Below are positions 46,245 through 57,394 of a stretch of 64,000 nucleotides of DNA, piece after piece (the stretch's first letter is position 1; the number at the start of each line of letters is the position of its first letter). The stretch is taken from the NCBI GenBank assembly GCA_963971425.1, contig OZ020516.1, positions 15,612,593-15,676,592 of the forward strand. The letters run 5' to 3'. Made by a program: the position numbers and the translations under genes. Under the pieces are notes generated by a model. The model was not told where the DNA came from. It saw nothing but the letters and a program-made list of their open reading frames with translations, and searched no databases. The DNA is from Bryoerythrophyllum caledonicum. Lineage: Eukaryota; Streptophyta; Bryopsida; Pottiales; Pottiaceae.

Positions 46245-47942
46245 ACAAATCGAATGAGCTAGCATTGCTTCGCTGACATTGGCATAAAACTCAAGCAATT
46301 TATACCTGCGTGTCCTACGACGAGCTCCATCATCATATCCCCAACCAACGTCTTGTCTTGTATTTGAAGTAGAGGCGTGTTTTCAGACTCCACAAAGCTG
46401 ACATCACATGGAAGCACATACAAAAATTAGAATTAGATTCCGTGTCAATTTTCAACTATTATTTCCCATTACCGTCCTATAGAATAAGTGCTTCTGCAAT
46501 CGAATGAACATTGAATCTCTAAGTTTGAGAAGAAATATAAGACAAATAATGCAATAATTGCTATATTCACTCGCAGATTAATTACTTGAAATAGACGTCA
46601 TTAAAAGCAGTATTCTCATCCTCTGAGGTCATAGTGACCAGAATGTAACACGTTTGAAATATAGTTCCCAGTCGAGCCACACTGCATTTTCGTTGGTACA
46701 AATTAAATCACATGTTAGACCTTAAGTCTTCTATGGCTACATTTACGTCATTGAAAATCACGTCACTTGGCTAATTCTAGAGCTTAACGAGGGAGAGCAC
46801 ATTATGGAACATCATCAAGTGTAGAAATTAGAAACAAGATTAGGAGAATGTCTCCACCGTTTCCAAAGGTTTGATGACGATAGATAGGCTGCATTCGTGA
46901 CAACGATGAAGGCAACTGTAGACCCCGAGGCGATTGTCGCGATGAAGTCCTGCACCTTCAACCTCACGTACTGAGCAGCAAATCTATTTCTAAAAAAACA
47001 TGTCACAATCCGTTGGACTAAAGCGTGCAACGTGTTGAGGATCAATTGCAATTGCCGATGTCGCTTATTACATACAGACTCCAAAATTTTCATCATCATG
47101 ATCGTATTGTACACTGAGATGCAGTTTGTTTAAGTCAATACAGACTTGAACGCAAGATACAAACCTCTCTAATTTTGACCAGAACGCAATAGGAGTCAAT
47201 ATAAACACACTGCTAACTACTTGTCAAGGAATGCAACAAAAGATCCTAATGTAATCTCAGGAAATAGTTGTCAGCAGCAGATATATCTCTATGAATTTGT
47301 ATTGCATTCCATTGAACATAAGCGTGCGGCCATTTCCGACATCGCCAATTCAATTCTCAAACAAGAACGCTTGTCAACTTCTAAAATTCGCAACATCATT
47401 AATATGAAGATATAATCAGTGCAAGCAGACTTTTGGTAAAAACTCTCTCCGCAGCGTCCATTCACACACTACAACATACTTGTGAAGACACACAATACAA
47501 GCACCTAAGAATATTCTCTCTCGACCTGCACCTCCAACCTTCCATTGAAAATTTAAAAATCTATCTCTAAAACCTCGCATGCGGCCAATGCCGACAATAC
47601 CGTCCATTCCAGCGTCACTTGTTCTATTCTTGATCAGCACAAACGCTTATCGGCTCCAAAATCTCAGCAACAACATCAGAGATTTTGAGACGAAATTAGA
47701 CGCATTACAGGCAGTATTCCCGCAACAATTCTCTCTAAGCAGTGCGAAATAGTTCCTGAGACGCGCATAGCAAAGAATAAGTTTTAAGAGATTAGAGAAG
47801 CGGAGTAACTTACCGGCGTGGTGAAGGAGCTCGGGATGAACTCGAGGTTGAAGTTGGAAGCGCGTAGCAACGACTCTAGGCCTAGAACAAGGTCGAGGTG
47901 CGCGTCTCGCCATGGCACGCTGCACAGCCACACTCCCACCAT
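46245..47942 (-). CDS. Probable spliced gene, unrecognised (partial model)
   Basis: A first exon at 47814-47942 encodes 43 codons, MVGVWLCSVPWRDAHLDLV to FIPSSFTTP, followed by a strong donor GTAAGT. Later coding-looking stretches on the same strand are about 46929-46970 (YVRLKVQDFIATIASG, after an AG), about 46586-46640 (VTMTSEDENTAFNDVYFK) and 46316-46397 (FVESENTPLLQIQDKTLVGD and on, between AG and GT). A possible stop lies near 46245 if the last intron is retained. Phases between the inner exons are unverified. GC and CpG are gene-like, and a GTATC cluster sits just upstream as for CWF19L2. I cannot name the family. Confidence 0.4.
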
Positions 47943-50360
47943 AGCCACCAACACAGACTACGAGCCTCACCGCTCACAGCCTTCACATCCTTGTGATCTG
48001 AGAACCGTCTGAGTATCACTTGGGTATTGTACAATATCACCATGTTGTCACGCTAGTATCAACCCCGGATATCACTCTGGAGGACTGTAGAAGAAGCTCA
48101 GTATAGGAGCTCAATTAGAGCTTGCTTCTCAAGATATTAGACTACGACGACGACTCATGCACTATTTTGTAGTTTAGACTGTAGACTGAGAAGCTCTTTA
48201 GCATTGAGCTTCACCTGCAGAGGCAACTGATGCGAATTTGCACTTGGATTGCCATTCAAGATTGATGTAACATGATTGTTAGGCATTTTGATTTAGGCTA
48301 GAGTTCAATTTGGAAGCTCAGGTGGAGAGGTATGGATATTGTTTGAATTTGAAGAAGGAGAGGGAGAGGGAGATAAAATTTAGATTGTTGAATACAGCTG
48401 AAGCTGTCTGAGTTTGTGTAGAGAAAAGCATCCAATTCTCTGAGCATTGATTGAAGAGGTTAGGATGTAGAATTTGTAAATATGATTTAGTTTCATGTAC
48501 AAATAGTTGCGAGTGAAAATGCACTCTGAATTTTAAGGCGATTTCATGTTTGGTGTAACTAGATTAGGATTACGGTGCAATCATGTAACTAGATTAGGGC
48601 ATATGCCAGCTGACACGCTATCTAATGTGGTGAAGGTGGGCGGTGTTGCCGAACCAACAGGAAGATAAGAACACCAATGGCGCATATGGAAAATCACTTG
48701 TGAATTGCTTGATTGTAACGAGACTGATGAGTGTGTTGTGTCCCTACTCCCTGCCCCTGTCTTGTGCCTCCGCGCCATGATAGTTTGAGTCTCAGATTTG
48801 GGGTTCGGATCAACTCCCTGTCACTCGTCACTAAAATTTTGCAGCTAGTTTCGTTGGATTACTGAAAGTTGGACAATCGCATGACCTCAACTTCAGCGCT
48901 CTCTTCTGTTCTCTCAGTACCCTTGCGTACCTCCCACCGATAAGTTACTGTCTTTGTTGCGCCCTTTAGTCGTCCACAAGCATCTCATTGTTGTCCAGTT
49001 TTTTTCCCCCCCTCGCAATCTTGTCCGGTTCATGTTCATGGGCGAGGGTGCAGTTCATGGTTATGGAATTAGGGTTGGCGTAGGGGAAGCACCTCCTACA
49101 GGTATGGTTCTCCTCCTTATCTTGGTAGCTTAATTCATGCCTCAAGTCTTGAAGCATGCATTTCTTACAGGCTCCTTACCTTGGTATGTTCTGTTTGAGT
49201 AGTATATTTAGGATATTTGTGATGGCTCGTTCGATGCTTTATTCCAAGACTGAAAGAGGTATGTCATTTTCGGAGTCTCTGAATGTTGTTCTTGGTCTCA
49301 CTGTATTCGCTCTCTAGGGTTCTTTAGTTTTCACTCGATTGCCAGCGGTTATTGTTCCCCACCCCCTGTTCTCTTCTTCTTCTAGTGCTTCTTGGTCATG
49401 TGGGTTATGCAAGTACACATGGAAGTACACGTCCCAATTTTATTTGGTGTTTGTCATTCGGAGACACTTGCATGTATTTGAATTGAAAGATGATATGTTT
49501 TAATTTTTCCTCCAGTGAACCTATCAAGGGTAGTACATGTGTGTGCATGGCACTTATCAACTAGTTCTCGAAGTCATGGTTGTCAATTTAGAACTTTTGT
49601 TTCCCGTTCCTTGTGCCTTGTTCTTTAACCCGGCTAACACAAGCAACAATCTCAAACCGTGAATAACCCTAAAGTGGCTGTGTGTAATTCATTTACGAAA
49701 TAACATCATTCTAGTTCCTTGTTCCGCTGATTTTTTCTTGATTATTGTTTCTTGCTAGTCAATATTGATTGTTATTGTTATGTAATTTAGGAAATTGCCT
49801 TGAGCGATGGAAGCAACAACTGATGAGGAGTATTTTGCAAATGCGCAATGGCTTAAACCATTGGATTTCTTTGGATTTTCTAGTTTCAATACGATTTGCA
49901 CTGATTTTCCATGCTAATAGTAAAGAATGTAGCATACATTACAATGAATATGCAACGATTTGAAGCAAAGTACCATCAAACGTCTGCATCTAATCCACGT
50001 CTTTGCACCTAATTCACAATTAGATCAGGGGTTTAGTGGAAATTTGATAAGGCATGCGATTAGAAAAACAAACCTGTACGGCTAGATGATTACAGAGTAC
50101 GGATTAATTGTTAGAATTCAGTGGTAAGTGACTCGGGGTTAGGAACTAGGATTAGAGTTTAGTGACTCAATTGAACTCTATTGAGGATCCCTCAATTGGG
50201 ACTCTGTCAAAGGATCCCTCCTCAAGGATCCTTCTTCCGTGACTCGGTCGGAGGATCCTTTGTTGGGCACCGCACCAGTCCATCCGTCGATGTTTTTTTT
50301 ATTTCAACTCCGTCCGAGTGCCTTTTGTCATGTATTGTGAGATCCTCAGTTGTGCACACT
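47943..50360. other. No gene seen; GTATC words and GGATCC-type repeats
   Basis: 48012-48075 holds several 'gtatcac' or 'atatcac' words directly upstream of the gene start at 47942. At 50190-50270 'ggatcc(c/t)tc' recurs five times, near the start of the next element. No coding frame is convincing. Confidence 0.4.
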
Positions 50361-50390
50361 TGAATGTACAGGTCCTCCCATATGGTCATG

Positions 50391-53300
50391 GAATCTGTCA
50401 ACAAGGATTGGCTACCAGTAAAGTTGCGCCCCGTTGTTGAATCCCAAGTACACGACCTTCCATACACTCCTAGAGATCACAAGCCTGGAGTGCACTTCCT
50501 TGCTACCCATGTGTATGAGTGGGAATTAGGATGGGAGTGCGACCCGAGTGGAGAAACGCGAATTCCAATTCTTCTATTCATCCCAGACGAAGACGAGTCT
50601 GCTGGTGAGCCAAGAGCACTTCCAACCAAAGGCATTGATGTTCTGGACTTGATAAAGCTCGACACCAATATCGTTCTTGCCATCGTGAGTGAGTTCGTAG
50701 CTCGTGACCGTTGTAAGAGAGTATACGGGCTCGTGCTGAGCACTAGCATATTGCACCCCAAGCGATGCACGAAGGTGTCGAAGTTGATTCATTTTTTCAA
50801 GAAGAGGACCGTCAGCTGATATTATCTAGGACTTGTGGCCTGAACTCGTGGCTGAGCGGAACTTTGCAAACAACAGGATTGTTGAACCAACACCGCCGAT
50901 GTCATCTAAGATGATGAAGAGGAGCCTAACGACGAGAGGGCCGGGAGATGAGTCAAAGGATAATACTAGCAAGAAGGGCAAGGAGAAAGAGTCAGCCTTG
51001 AGGTCGGCTAAAAAGTCGATTGAGATGATTTTAGCTAAGGCTGTCACTCTTTCACACAACACAGTGTCAAGGTACACTTCGAAAGAGCTCCAGGAGGTTA
51101 AGAGGCTATATGAAAATGAATTTCACGGGCTGCATATATTTGGGAGACGGCCTTACAAAGACAAAGATTGCCAATCAGAGATGATAGTTGACATCAAGTT
51201 TCTACACTGAGCACCGCCAGGTGTCATTGTCTATCGGCCCCTTTATCCAATTAGAGTACATCAACTTGTAGACCAAAAGAGAACCATGCCCTCCTTTGAG
51301 GCATCGTTGCAACACCTATTTGTCATGCCTTTGAAAGGCCCTGCCGTTTAGACATATAATTGCAAGATGCCGACTTCCCACCTGTGGAGTATTTCACAAC
51401 GCCTCCAGCCCGAGCCGAGATCACTACAAACATCCACTACTACATCAGTGGGGGGCAACATTGCGTAGCTACACATCAGACCCTGATCGACGAGGGAACT
51501 TTGAGCTCTAAAGATGTCAAAGACGCTCAGAGTTTTATTGTTACGTTGGTTTGGGCTCCTCCAATAGAATTCCAAAAGTCAACATATTGTTCTAGAGTTT
51601 TAAATCAAGATTTGGCTGGAAATCGCCTCAAGGGCAATTTTTTAATTCAACTTGCCACTGCGCGGAAAAGCTAGAATGATGCCGGACAACCAGTTCTGGC
51701 AAGGCATGGCGCGCATCATGCTCCAGCTTTCAAGGTGAGTACCATTTTTGCTTTCCATCTATTGTTTGATCCATTTGATTGCTCACTATTGAGGGATCCC
51801 TTGATATTATTTTTCTTGGCTTTGAACTATCCCGACATAATAGTTTTGTTTTGTCTATTCTATCGACGGATTCCCAAACGTAGGCTTTTCGGGATTTTTA
51901 TTCTTTGCATGTTCTTTCACAGTTGGGTGGAAAAGCTTACTGCCATCTTTGCTGGGGCCGACATAAAAATTGAGACTGAAGACTCCGGGGCTCCAAAGAT
52001 ACCAATGCTCTATGTGTCCAATGCATCATTTGGGAAGTGGGTGGCAATTCAAGAGAGTTGGTTCGCCGGAATCCTTCTTGATCCTTTTGGAAAATACCTA
52101 AACTATAACGGAGATGAAGAAGCAAACTCTAACGATGAGGAGGGGGAGCCGTCAGCAAAGAAGAAGAGGCCTAGCGTGAAGAGGAATACCTCTAGAGCAT
52201 TGAAGCAACGTAATCTTCAGTTACTCTATGGGCTGAGGGATGGAGAGATTGATAAGATGGCCAACCTGGTGATCAGTAAAAAGATCTCAGTGAAAACAAC
52301 CAAGTCTATGACGAAGGAGCGAGTTTAAAGTGGAGTGCAAGATCTGTGGGGGGACGAGAAGAAGTTGCGAATCATTAAGAACAAGATGGTGTTTGTTTTT
52401 CAAGGCCATCCCCTCCCCTCCCAAAGCGACACCTACTTCCCATACTCAGATGTAGCGTATGATGCCTTGGCCCGGCAGATGAATGTTACTGACAGCACGC
52501 TTCAGAACTTGGCTGGACAGACTGTTGAAAGACGCCTGGGGCAGGGATTTTTTCAACAAGCACGGCAGCAACTTCAACAAATCAACCAAGAAAGAAGACA
52601 TTGCGCCGCTTCTGGATTCGATATGGAAGCTGCATGCCCTTGCACAAAACAATGGTTTTGCTTTGCCAAGGAGGGGCCAACGCAGTGAGTTCAGCTTGCG
52701 GTACCTTTTGCAATACATGAATAGAACTCATGGTGTAATTGGGGATATCCTCGCTGACGACGGCGTGCGCGATTAGAGAACCACGGACAAGAAGCTAATC
52801 TTCGTCGATTTGTTTCTTGATAGAGATGCAAGAGTCGGATATTCGGGTTTGAAAGAGCAGATTTTGGGGTTGCTTCGAGCCATGGAAATGGAGAACCGGC
52901 AGGGCTTCCAAATCGCCCGTAGCTCTAGAGTTTTTATCACATATCGTCCTGGGTTGATAGAGCTCAGTTCTACCATTTTTGAGCGAACTAGAGCGGTCAT
53001 GCAGACCCAGGTTTGGAACCACATCTCAACCTTGTACATCACTGCGCCGAGTGAAGGATTCAAGATTCCCCCCGCATCAATGCCATCCATGCCTCTATAC
53101 TTCACCTTCCTATTTGGTAAAGAGCCCAACATTGCTGCGGATATTAGCTTCTAGACATTTTTAAGGAACAACTTCACTTTCCAGCAAGTGGTGTTTGCAA
53201 GTGAGTACAAGGATGCCAGTCGCCAGTGGGCAAAAGATGGTAAAGTGATCTTCAATGTGGATGCTATTCATGCCATACTTGGTACACTCAGCAAGTCTGG

Positions 53301-53570
53301 AAATGTGATTGTCAACATTGGCTGTGGCTCTATCTTCACTCATCTTGGCTTGGTAAGTGCATCGGGGGATCCCTCGATATAGAGCTTGTTTACTTTGTTC
53401 ACCATCCCTGACACTCAAGTCACTAAATCTTTGATTTTGTCTTGTTTGAATCTTAGACACACAATGCATCTGTGCTGGAGATTGTTCACAAGGAGTTTGA
53501 TCTTGAGGGAGCTATAGAGAGGGCTAAGGAAATTTGGGCAAGTCGAGTTGTTCTTGTTGTTGCACCCTAG
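50391..53570 (+). pseudogene. ParB-like mobile protein gene, decayed copy II with introns
   Basis: A chain of plus-strand coding pieces in changing frames. In order: MVMESVNKDWLPVKLRPVV (50391); a basic linker with KKGKEKESALRSAKKS (about 50965); PGVIVYRPLYPIRVHQL and the ParB-like box HYYISGGQHCVATHQTLID (about 51446); VEKLTAIFAGADIKIE; KYLNYNGDEEANSNDEEGE with KKKRPSVKR; LLDSIWKLHALAQNNGF; then KVIFNVDAIHAILGTL and NVIVNIGCGSIFTHLG, which could be a Rossmann core. Two clear introns remain: 51735-51922 (GTGAGT...TTTCACAG) and 53353-53456 (GTAAGT...AATCTTAG). Across these, reading frames join exactly. Interrupting stops include TAG at 52774, 53152 and 53568, TGA, and one TAA at 52326. It is more decayed than copy I and shares its domain order, but sequence similarity is low. 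The call is by architecture. Confidence 0.5.
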
Positions 53571-53599
53571 GTTATCTTTTGGGATGGGGTTGAGTATTC

Positions 53600-55965
53600 G
53601 TATGTGTTATTGTTTGTGATTATGGGAGTGTGGCTAATTAGTGTGTTGTTTGGGATGTGGAGTTGTATATAGGTGAGTGATCTGAGTTGAGGCCAATGTC
53701 CTTATTTGTTGTTGAGGTGTATTGTGTATTATTATTTGTTTTTATATAAAATTTGTCAATTAAACTCCAATCACTATAGTTATAGCCGCCTTGTCGGGAG
53801 TATTGTGTATTGGTGTTTATGTATGTGAGGTTCAAGTTATCAGTGAAGAGGCGCCAGAGATAGTCTGAGGTATGAGGGGGGTGTTATGGTTTCCATTCTG
53901 TCTCCCAATTAATGCTATGTCTCTATTAAAGTCACCGCATAGCATAGTTGTAGTTAGGGTTGTCGTTAATTTGTAATGTAATGGTGTTTTGTATGTGTAC
54001 TATAAATCTAGTGTCTTTAGGGTGGGTTGGCATATACATGTGAAGGATTAGCCATGGTTGTAGTGGTTGATTAGTGATTTTGATTATTTGAAGGTATGGT
54101 GATATGTGCATAGGTGTGGGGATTTTTTTTATGTTGCCTGGGAAGGCAAATTTTTTGTGAACCAATGTGAAGAGGCCTCCCCAGCTTGGTGTGTATGGTC
54201 TATGTAGTTGTATGCATCTAGTTAGTGTATGTGTGTTGTTAAAAATGAGTTTGTAATCTTTGAAGATGTTTTGCATATATTTTGTGGATTTTGTGGCAGA
54301 AATTTTTGTTTCTTGTATGGCGATAAGGGCTGGAGGAGTGTTTGAGTGTGATCAGGTTTTGTAAGCTGGGAAGTGTAGTATTTAGGGAAGCAGCGTTCCA
54401 TATAATAATGTGGGTATTGTTGCTATCTGTATTTCTGTTTTGTATTTGTGGAGGAGGTTAAGGAGTGGGGGAGGGGGGTGTGTGTATTCCGGAATTGGGT
54501 TTAAACATTTTAAGGAATTGTTTATTAGTGTGTCGAGGAGGTAAGGGAATTTTTGTTTTACTATGTCATGAGTGGGGGATAGGCTTTGTGTGTGTATAAA
54601 GTCATATATAGTGTTGTGTATTGATGGTTCAATTTTTATTATGTTCTGATTTTCTTCTAGGAATGTGGTATAGGGGTGTGGGGTGTTAATATGTCTTTTA
54701 GGGGGATTCTGTAATTGGCAAGGGTACTTGATAATGTGTCGGTCCATTGAGTAATATTCGGATTTTGTGGATCTAGAAGGCGGTTACAGTCATTTATGTT
54801 AGGGTGTATAGTGTTTATTAGGGCATATAGAATAGGTGATGGGGGGTGCGAGTAATGTTGATGGATGTATCGGGCAATGTGTGGATATATGATTTTTTGT
54901 AATTGGTGTTGAGTATGTGTATTATTTAGGAGAGGTCAGAATGTTTGGGCAATGTCTTTATATTCTGGGTGTAGTTTAATGGAGTTTGGTATGAATTATG
55001 TTTTGGCATTTTTCTTGTGTGTTGTCGGATGTCTTTTTAGTACGTTTGGCATGGGTCCGGGGTTAGTTTCTATGTCTCCGCTTAGTAGTAATAATTTCTT
55101 TTTATAGTGTGTGTTAGTATTTTAGTGTGTTGTTTTTGGTTTATTGGTCCATGTGGGTATTTTTGGTGTTTGATTTTATTTTTGTTTCTTTCTTTATGTT
55201 TTTGCGCATCTATATTTTTTCTTGTGTCTATGTGTTTAATTAGGAAAGTTTTATTTATTATTTTGTCGTGGGTGGTGTTTTTCGATGTTGGTGTTGTTAT
55301 TGTTTTTGTTTGTATTTTTCTGTGTTTATATTTTAGATTTTTGTATGTTATGTGTGTATGAACTTTATTTGTGTTGTGTTTGTGTGTGGTTTTGTACATG
55401 TATTTTTGTGTAAATGTGTGTATGTTTGTGAGTATATTGATGGTGTACTTGTATGTGTCGTTATGTGTGTTTGTATTTGTGTGTTTTGTGTGTGTATTTG
55501 TATGTGTGTGAGTGTTTACGTGTGTGTTTTTGTAGGTATATGTGGTTTTGGAGTATGTTTTTATGTTAGTGTGTGTGATGGGATGTTTTTGATGTGTAGA
55601 TGTATGTGTGGTTTGATGTTCATATGGTTTTACGTGAGTTTTATTTTTTTTATTTTTTGGGTGTGTTTGTGTGTTTGTATGTTTCTTGTGGTTGTACGGT
55701 TGTTGGTTGGTTTCTGGCTACTCGTTACATAGTGTCTACCCTCGAAAGGGGGAAGTAGTTCCAGTTCGCTAATTCCTTGTCCGGTGGGCATGGTCTTTGC
55801 AATGGAACGAACAGACACTTTATTCACGCCGGTTCCCTGCGGGAACCGACGTTCTTTCTTCTTCTTCTGTGGTTGTACGTATGTATTCTTGGAGGTGGTT
55901 TTTGTATTGAGTATAGTATGAAGTATTGTTTTTGTTTTTGTTTTTGGAATAGTGTATGTATTCAA
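53600..55965 (-). pseudogene. LINE retrotransposon fragment with AP-type endonuclease
   Basis: A minus-strand, AC-rich LINE relic. The endonuclease (exonuclease-endonuclease-phosphatase fold) spans about 54350-53640. It shows PALIAIQETKIS (catalytic Glu of QET), GGLFTLVHKKFAF, CGDFNRDIA (Asp-Asn pair) and, after a frameshift near 53850, GGYNYSDWSLIDKFYI and NSDHSPIY (catalytic SDH). Upstream, 54747-54382 and 55399-55082 are open pieces rich in Thr, Asn, Ile and Lys that may be an ORF1 or linker. No reverse transcriptase follows; the fragment stops beside the ParB-like element. It is thus truncated on its 3' side, which is the reverse of the usual LINE pattern. Confidence 0.75.
55740..55860 (-). 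ncRNA. Conserved structured motif, copy 2 (5' part of the LINE)
   Basis: It is the inverted partner of 29934-30030. A perfect 8-bp hairpin with loop TGC spans 55830-55848 (GGTTCCC paired with GGGAACC plus one closing pair). The minus strand also holds AGTGTCT and AGACACT, which could pair across the motif. Its position near the 5' end of a LINE suggests a leader RNA structure or a SINE/LINE shared module. It is unassigned to any known family. Confidence 0.45.
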
Positions 55966-56815
55966 TGTAGTACTTCATACATTTTTTGATTTTTGTGGAT
56001 TTGTACTCGTATTCTACTATGTGTCTAAGTACTTGTATTCTAAGATATATATCGTAGTCTTTACTATACCAAGTATTGTACTTATGGTCTATAGTATGGT
56101 AACTAATGATTACCGTGTGGTCTTGTCTCTTCACATGTTTGATGGGTCTTTGTCTTCAAGTGATAAGTTTTTATTTCCGGTTATGACGGACATGCTTTTG
56201 AGTATCCCAAGCAATGCATCTTGTAGGTTTTCCATCTCCCCTTGAGTTCTTTGTGCATTTTGTCGGTATATTCTCGGGTTTCCTTTCTAATCTTTTTGTT
56301 GTTGTTCTCCAAGAGTTCCACCATGTCTTCCTTGGTGATAGTCTCGTTCTTGTCTTGCAAAGTGTAGGTGGAGATGGTGTTGACAATTGGGGTGTCGATA
56401 TCATCAAAGCCAAAGCTCTGCACTTCTTCTTCGATGGGACGGTTGATGCCTTCCAAGCTCCTTCTATGTGGTGCAAAATCCACATAGTTGCCATTCATAA
56501 CAAAGGTTTTGTGTACAAAGGTCCTATACACAATGGAATTAGCACAAAGAACATTGGAGTTACCGTTGTGACAATTTCTATATTTTTTTATGGAACTAAA
56601 TGTTTCTTACGTCAGCTCCTCCCATAATTTTATAAATTTCATGTGAGGTATTCATAACATCAAGATGAATAGGGAGAGGGGAGAGGGTTAGGGTAAAGGC
56701 TTCTTTCCTTGCTTTGGTCTCTACCACACCGTTGGCACCTCTGTTGTCTTGTACTTGTTTTGCTTGCACCACCTCTCCTCTCACGGCAAAGTGGTGTGCT
56801 AGCATTTTCTTTGTC
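55966..56815 (-). other. Unassigned open pieces, possibly a decayed element ORF
   Basis: Two minus-strand pieces: 56805-56596, starting MLAHHFAVRGEVVQAKQVQ, and 56531-56181, with TKEDMVELLENNNKKIRKE, a likely amphipathic or coiled-coil helix. They lie in different frames. They might be an ORF1-like part of the neighbouring retroelement. No family is recognised. Confidence 0.3.
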
Positions 56816-57394
56816 TAGTGCGGTGTTGTGGCAATGATAAATGCATGTGCATCTCCATTGCCTTTTTGCACACTCTGGGACTCCATTCCCACATGGTACC
56901 GGAAGTTACCCTTATATTCCGGCCAAAACAAAAAAATTAGTTAAGTAGTTACGCTAGCTCGGTTTAAGGAACAACACATAGTCTTGATAAAAGAATAAAG
57001 TAGGAGGAGACAGTCTGCAAACCCTAATTAAGCCTAAAACTGTCAAATACGGAACCGGAGCAGTTACCGGGATTCCGGGTCAGGTAGTTATCCGGAACTG
57101 TCGACCGGAACTGTCACCGTCAACCGTCATCATGATACCGTACTAACGGTCCGACTACTTAAAGCTAGGGTTTGGAAGGATACTCTTTCTTCTCACTTTG
57201 TCTTCCCGTGCCTCGGCTTGTTCTTTCTTTTGCTCTCGCTTTCTCTCTCGCTCTTACGGTTTTCCGAACCGCTTGCCGTTAGGGTTTGGAGAATCAGACA
57301 GTTAGAACGGACGTGTGTCCGTTAGGGAGGGCTTTTGTGAGGACGGTGCGTGCAGGGACAACCTCGAGAGATAGTGAGGTGATAATCTGATTCC
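56816..57394. other. No gene seen; probable leader of gag-like copy 2
   Basis: From about 57050 the sequence becomes rich in CCGG-containing words ('ccggagcagttaccgggatt'). A pyrimidine tract at 57180-57260 precedes the gag-like ORF. Confidence 0.35.

Noticed and set aside
55107..55732. Val/Cys-rich open frames on the plus strand
   Set aside because: They are antisense to the AC-rich LINE and reflect GT-rich composition only.
55740..55860. HDV-like ribozyme reading of the conserved motif
   Set aside because: The word GGGCATGGTC resembles the start of that fold, and a hairpin follows. I could not find the 3' strand that should pair with it, so no ribozyme class is claimed.
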